A program made the position numbers and the translations under genes. Positions 55,801-61,800 of a DNA stretch of 64,000 nucleotides are shown here, in pieces; the first letter of the stretch is position 1, and each line of letters opens with the position of its first letter. Origin of the DNA: Rallus limicola (lineage: Eukaryota > Chordata > Aves > Gruiformes > Rallidae); assembly GCA_022605955.1 (NCBI GenBank), contig JAKCOZ010000005.1:2879501-2943500 (forward strand), written 5' to 3'. The notes beneath the pieces are model-generated. The model saw only the letters and a program-made list of their open reading frames with translations, ran no database searches and was not told where the DNA came from.

Positions 55801-58800
55801 GGTTTTTTTTGACATAGTCAATAATTTATTTGCCTGTTTTATGATAATTATCCCCACTTAGAGAAAGCTTATTTGTGAAAATAACTGAATATTGTTGGGA
55901 CTAATTTTGTAAAGATTGAAGACGTGTTGAGCACAGAAAAAGCAAGCAGAGTATGGAGTACTCTATCACCCACCAAGATACCAATTCACAGAACAGATTA
56001 AAGACAAGACTTCTCTGTGTTATGATGCAGTCGACAGAGTGCTGAAGTGCCTACCTTTTCCAGCTGGTGCATCCCTTCCTCTACGCAGCAAATGGATGCC
56101 AATATCCGCAGAGTCTGGGGATAAAGGCACCTGAAACAGTCCTGCCGACAGATCTTAAAGAGAGCAGCTACACCTCCTTCCTAGAGGGAAAATGCAAAAA
56201 TCAGAAAAGCAGTACTGTATGTTTCCCTAGCTTTTAACTAAGACTGGGATGGGGGGCAGAGTCCTTCAGCAATTTATCTAAATTAGCTATTATGAAAACA
56301 CCAACAAAGAGGATGTTAAGCTCACACAGAGAACTCAAGTTGATTAATGCTTATACACCAAGTGATGAAAAAGTAATACAGCCTCAGTGGGAGGTGTGCT
56401 TAAGCTATTGACTTTTACCAATTACAAGTACAATTTGAATTAAATTTGACATTCATGTGAACATTACAAAGAATTATCAATAGGTAGCAATTGGAGGTAC
56501 ATTTATGTAACAGCTCAACCACAGGCTATTATTTTAAAACTGATTTTTATTAGCATATATTTTGTTAACATTCCTCTACATTTCTGAGCTTCATACAGTA
56601 TTTGCTTAGTGCTTCAATATGAAAGAGAAGGACATTCTGTAGCTGAAGAACTACTAAAAATAATGTGGAAATAGATGTCAGGTTCTACACAGATACAATC
56701 CATGCTTTCATAGCCTAACACAAAGTTTGCATTCTTAAACATTTTTCTTTAAATATGGCAATAAGGACAAACGTTTCAGTACATATACATCCTTACAGCA
56801 GCTGTCCTTCATTATTTCTAAAACAGCTTGTAAACATATGTTACCAAAGTTCACATAATACAGGGAAAGATATAAATACATACAGCCAATATATGCACTG
56901 TATATGGTGGGGGTTTTTTTGGATTGTCTTACATTTCAAAAATATTATGCCATCAGGTATAAGATGCCTTAATAATGTAAGAGCAGACATATAATGAAGG
57001 AACAGAGAATTTAAAATATTAATAACAGACAAAAGATCTCAGATTAAAGCATTCTTATTACTCTAGTACATTGAAAATTGTAGGAAACACAGACCAAGTG
57101 CACCCTTCTTTTTCAGCCTGTTGCACTAGCCTCTATATAAAAATATTTTTCAGATTCACAAAAATTATCTTCTTCTCCTCAAACATTTGTTAGTTGAAAG
57201 CTCAACCAGTTATACTGACACAAAACCTCCAGACTACAATTCAGTCTTCACTCATTTTCAGAATTCTATGTTTTTGTACTAGTTCAGCTGGAATATAGTA
57301 AAGAATAATAGATCAAGTAAAGCTATCTGTTCAGTCTCACAAAAATATATACCAATTTATAAGAAAATTTGAATTAGGCAAATTAACACCTCTATATTTT
57401 CAAGATAGAAAATTTATATCATGTCTTTGCACATGTCTATATAATTTTTGAGATCAGTGCAAACAGTCTTGCTGAGGTTTGCTAAGAATAAAATATATTC
57501 CTGGAATTGTAAGAAGTGCACATGTATCTGTATGAGTTATTTTATATCTGGTACTGCTGTATATAGCCTACTGTGGAAAGATATTTCTGAGCCTTTAAAA
57601 TAAAAAAGGTGGGACTCTTAATAAAAATAGTTTCAGTTATATTTTTTCCTTTCACAAAAGGATATTGATGTGGCACCCAAGCAGTAATTAAATTATCCAT
57701 GAAATATATAGGTGGGGGGAAAAAAAGCTATGACAGTGCTGTCCTCAAAACTAAGGTAATTGGGATTTTAAAAATTTTATTATCTGTTTACAAGTCCCCA
57801 TAGTTCAATGGAATCATAGATGATCTGATTCTCTGCTTTGGTTATAATAAGCAAAAGTTTGTAGACAACACTACGAAAGCTCAAGTGACGTTGGCACATT
57901 TGCTTCAAGCTTTCTGTATGATGAATGGGTGCCCTGCTTTTGCCTCTGATGGACAGGAAGTGATTTATCACTACATTTGTCAGGAGGAGATCTAAACTGT
58001 TTATTATGTGCCCTGTGTGCCATTACGAAGCTGTAAAATATTGATCACAAGTAATGAACACAGAGAGCTGCAAGTGAAATATGGAATAGATATGAAATAC
58101 CGAACTTGATTCTGTGGCTTGTCAAACACACTCCCCTCACTGGGATCTCAGCATCTCCCAGAATCTATTCACCTTTTTCAAGGCTTTCCCCCTGTATCTT
58201 TTGCAATGATGACAAAATTATTCCATTTGACTGGAATACACATAAGGTGGTCAAATGGATAAACAGCACCATTCAGGCAAAGAACCAACACTGAGCTTTT
58301 CTTGCTTTGGGGATTAACTTGCACCTTTCCAAAAAAGCTTTTGATAATTCTAGGCATACTTTTATTTATCCTTTGCAGATCTTTGGTCAATTGCCAAAAT
58401 CACACATGGAATGCTGCTCTTGCTGTAAATAAAGTTTCATCTGGGGCAGGCTTCACATAGTCTGTGAAGCAGTATCTGAGAGAGAGAACTTGCTTTACCA
58501 CTTAATGACTCATTTCTCTCTGCCATAGAATTAATAGGAATTCAATTTCATGGACACATCCCTGAGATGCTGTTCAGAAGGGTTAGCAGTAGAATACAAA
58601 CTCACCTGAAATACAATCATTAAAAGTACGTGAAGGAGGTCATGAGTATAAAAAGCCTCCCTGTGCATAGTGAGTTGAGTAAATAAAAAAGGGAGAGAAA
58701 ATAAGGTGCCATATTTTGCAATTTCAACCTGAAATGACTCAAAGTGCACTGAATTCTCATCAGCTCTTTCCTCATGATGGAGAATGACATTTATAATTAG

Positions 58801-61800
58801 CTTGAAAGACAGACTCCAAATAAATCTTCATAGCAAATACTTTCTAGAAAAGGAACTAACAAGATAGGCCAATATGTATTAGAATCTTCTCAGAGGAAGT
58901 GATTTTCTGCATATCTGTATGGAACCCAAAACAATCAAGCATTCTCCAAAGATTGTGATAAGCAGGTATGGCTATTTTTGTTACCTTCATTTTTGACTGT
59001 TTCTTTTACAGAAGACTATTATTATAGCATTAAACTATCATCAATTAAATGGATTTATTTACAAAGGCTTTTTTTTTTTTATATATATCTCTGTGTCCCA
59101 GCACTTATATATTGTAACCCTGGCACTGATTTTTACTGATTCTTCTAGCTGCTAAGCAGACAAATCAATTTAGATCAAGTCTACTTCATGTAATACTAAT
59201 TATTGACAGTTGCTCAAGTCCAATCAAAATTTAGATTTTTTTTTAGTGTTTCCTTATGCTCTTGGAACATGAAGCTAGAATTTTAGCAACCAAGAATAAT
59301 TTATATTTTTGAATATGAAAGATCCCAGGATCAAAATCTAATGGCTGTAATATAATAAAATATATTTTTAGGAAAATCTTCTTCACTAAATCAGTTGTCA
59401 AGCATGGAAACAGGCTGCCCAGAGACGTAGACTCACTGTCCCTGTAGGTGTTCAAAAAACATGTAGACATGGCACTTTGAGATGTCGTTTAGTAGATACT
59501 GGTGGTACTGGATTGAAGATTGGACTTTATGATCCTAGAGGTCTTTTGCAACCTTAAAGATTCTATGATTTCCTGTGAATACATCCCTACAGTGAAAACT
59601 CAGACATGTTAGTCATATTGTTGGATACTTAAGCATGCGTCACAAGAATTGATAGAGAAGTATTTTAGAAACACTTGGTTCCAAATGTAGGAAACCAATT
59701 TAAGACAGAAACCTGACTAAAACTTCTCCCTGCTAGTTGCAACAAATGTTCTACTTGGCTCTTCCTTTCTTTATTTTCTCTTCTTGCTTTTAAAATTATT
59801 TAAACTTGTGAAATTTCTGTTATGCTGCCAACACTGGAGTTGAGTGTAGATGAACACTACATATTATGGTTTGAAACTCACAAATCAGCATTGTTTCTTC
59901 TATTAGCTCAGAATTTAATTATTTTAATTATTATTACTTAGGTTTTCTTCCTTCATTTCTTATCGTGTCCTTGCTACTACTCATTTGTGATAAAGATCTT
60001 AGTTTTTACAATTCTGACAGGTAGTGAGAATGACTAGCTGGCTACCAGGGTGAGTCAGCAACATGAGTCTTTCACAGCAAATTACAAAAATATATACAAA
60101 AAAAAAAAGTTGAAGAATGCTTCCAGGTGGAATAAGATCATAGGTGACACTTCAGCATAGGAAGTTAGCATTTCAAAGCCTTTTTAAATTTTGGTAAAAT
60201 ATTAACAGGGAGAGAAAGGGAAGGAGAGAGAGGAATGAAATGCTTACCAAAATGTAAAGTGAGAAAACATAGTGCCTATAATATTAAAGCTTTACAATAT
60301 TATTATGGTACTTTGTTTGCATGTCCAAGATTTTTATGTGCTTTAGAGTTGTAATTTGTAGCTTAGGACAAGGGAGGGGGAAAAAAAATGTAACAGTGTT
60401 CCAGAAGATCACAAACTGTCATGAAGAGTAAGATTTCAAGGTTACATTAACAAATTTGCTGAATTCTGCTTTCAGTGTAAACAAATATTCCATCTCTCCA
60501 GCTAGGTTTTGCCAAAGATAATATGAAAACATCGAAGGGAACTCGGGTATCTATGGGAGGAATCTATTAAATCAGTGCTCTTTCAGTGAGTGAGCATAGT
60601 TCCAGATATTTTTTTTTCCCCAAATTACCAAGTACCATCAATGTCATAGCTAACTACAGTGACTGAATTCAAAGTTCTGATCTGTTACAATTGTTACCTT
60701 TCTCCCTGATGCAGACAACTGAGGCAACAGAGTGAAGGATTATGGTGAATTGGGATAATTCACAAGACACAGAGGAAGAAATCACCACTATAATTTTGCA
60801 ACCAAATGCCGCTTAGGGTTCTTTACATAAAAGGAAGCATTTCCTTTACTTGTAAACTTCTGATATACCCAAGTTCTAGCAATAACTAATTTAGTGATTT
60901 ATAGAAGGTCAGGATTCACTTCTGCTAAATAAAACTGTTACGGAATTCACACAATTTCAAAAAGCACAAGGCCAAATTATCTCAATTTGTTAGTTCCACT
61001 CTTCCTTTATAGTCAAAATTTTAACATTGTTTTTGGATACCACTGAGTGGAGCTCAAATACCAATTTAGAAAAAAATTGAACCTCTTAGGCTGTTGTCAG
61101 TATGCACTACACATTCCTGAATCTACCTCGTTTGTGGCCTTCAGAACAGAGCAGTACCTTTTGTGGAGCAAACATACATCTAAAGGCAGATCAGAAGTAA
61201 AATTAATTAAATACTCCTGTTTAACATCAAGTCTGAGCAGGGCAAGGGATTGTCACACCACTCAGTAAGTAGAAGCTTGTGAGAGGAGGTTTTCTTGTTT
61301 CCGTATACACTGCAGTTGTGATTATTCTATTCTCCACCTCTCGCAGTTCCCTGCCTTTCTCACTTTTTTAAAATCCAAATGTCCTCAAAGGTGCAAACTC
61401 TGCAGGGATTGCCAGTGTCATTGATCTTTGCAGAATAATTAATTTATACCAAAAGTTAGCAACAACTGCCCAGTAGAAGAGAACTCACACTGCCAGAAGT
61501 AGCTGTAATTACATTCCACTAATGAGAAAAAAATGGATGCAAAGTATTTCTAAAATTACATCTTGGATAATATCTCTAAACTGCTCTGTACACCTTTTTG
61601 GCCCTTCTCTGCACTTGCCCCAACAAGTATTTCTTAATATGGGAGGCCCAGAGCTGAACACAGTACTCCATGTGGTGTCTTATCAGAGCAGAGAGGGACA
61701 ATCACCCCTCTTGACCTGCTGCTCATGCTTCTTTTGATGTGGCCCACAATAGAGTTGGCTTTATGGTTGTGAGCATATATTACTGGTTCATGTTGAGCTT

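Larger units (their letters stand above)
26058..56054 (-). other. INSC: INSC large intron (about 30 kb)
   Basis: Bounded by GTAGGC (donor next to the exon at 56055) and CATAG (acceptor next to 26057). The exons on either side are both phase 0, so a skipped phase-0 exon inside cannot be excluded by phase alone; the protein joins smoothly (HQLEK/VDGIL). Named items inside: CR1 copies at 27089-28165, 44866-45000 and 53107-53296, a coding-like segment at 43540-44155, a 17-bp tandem repeat at 52235, and an inverted repeat at 53301-54245. The rest is unassigned AT-rich DNA. Confidence 0.8.
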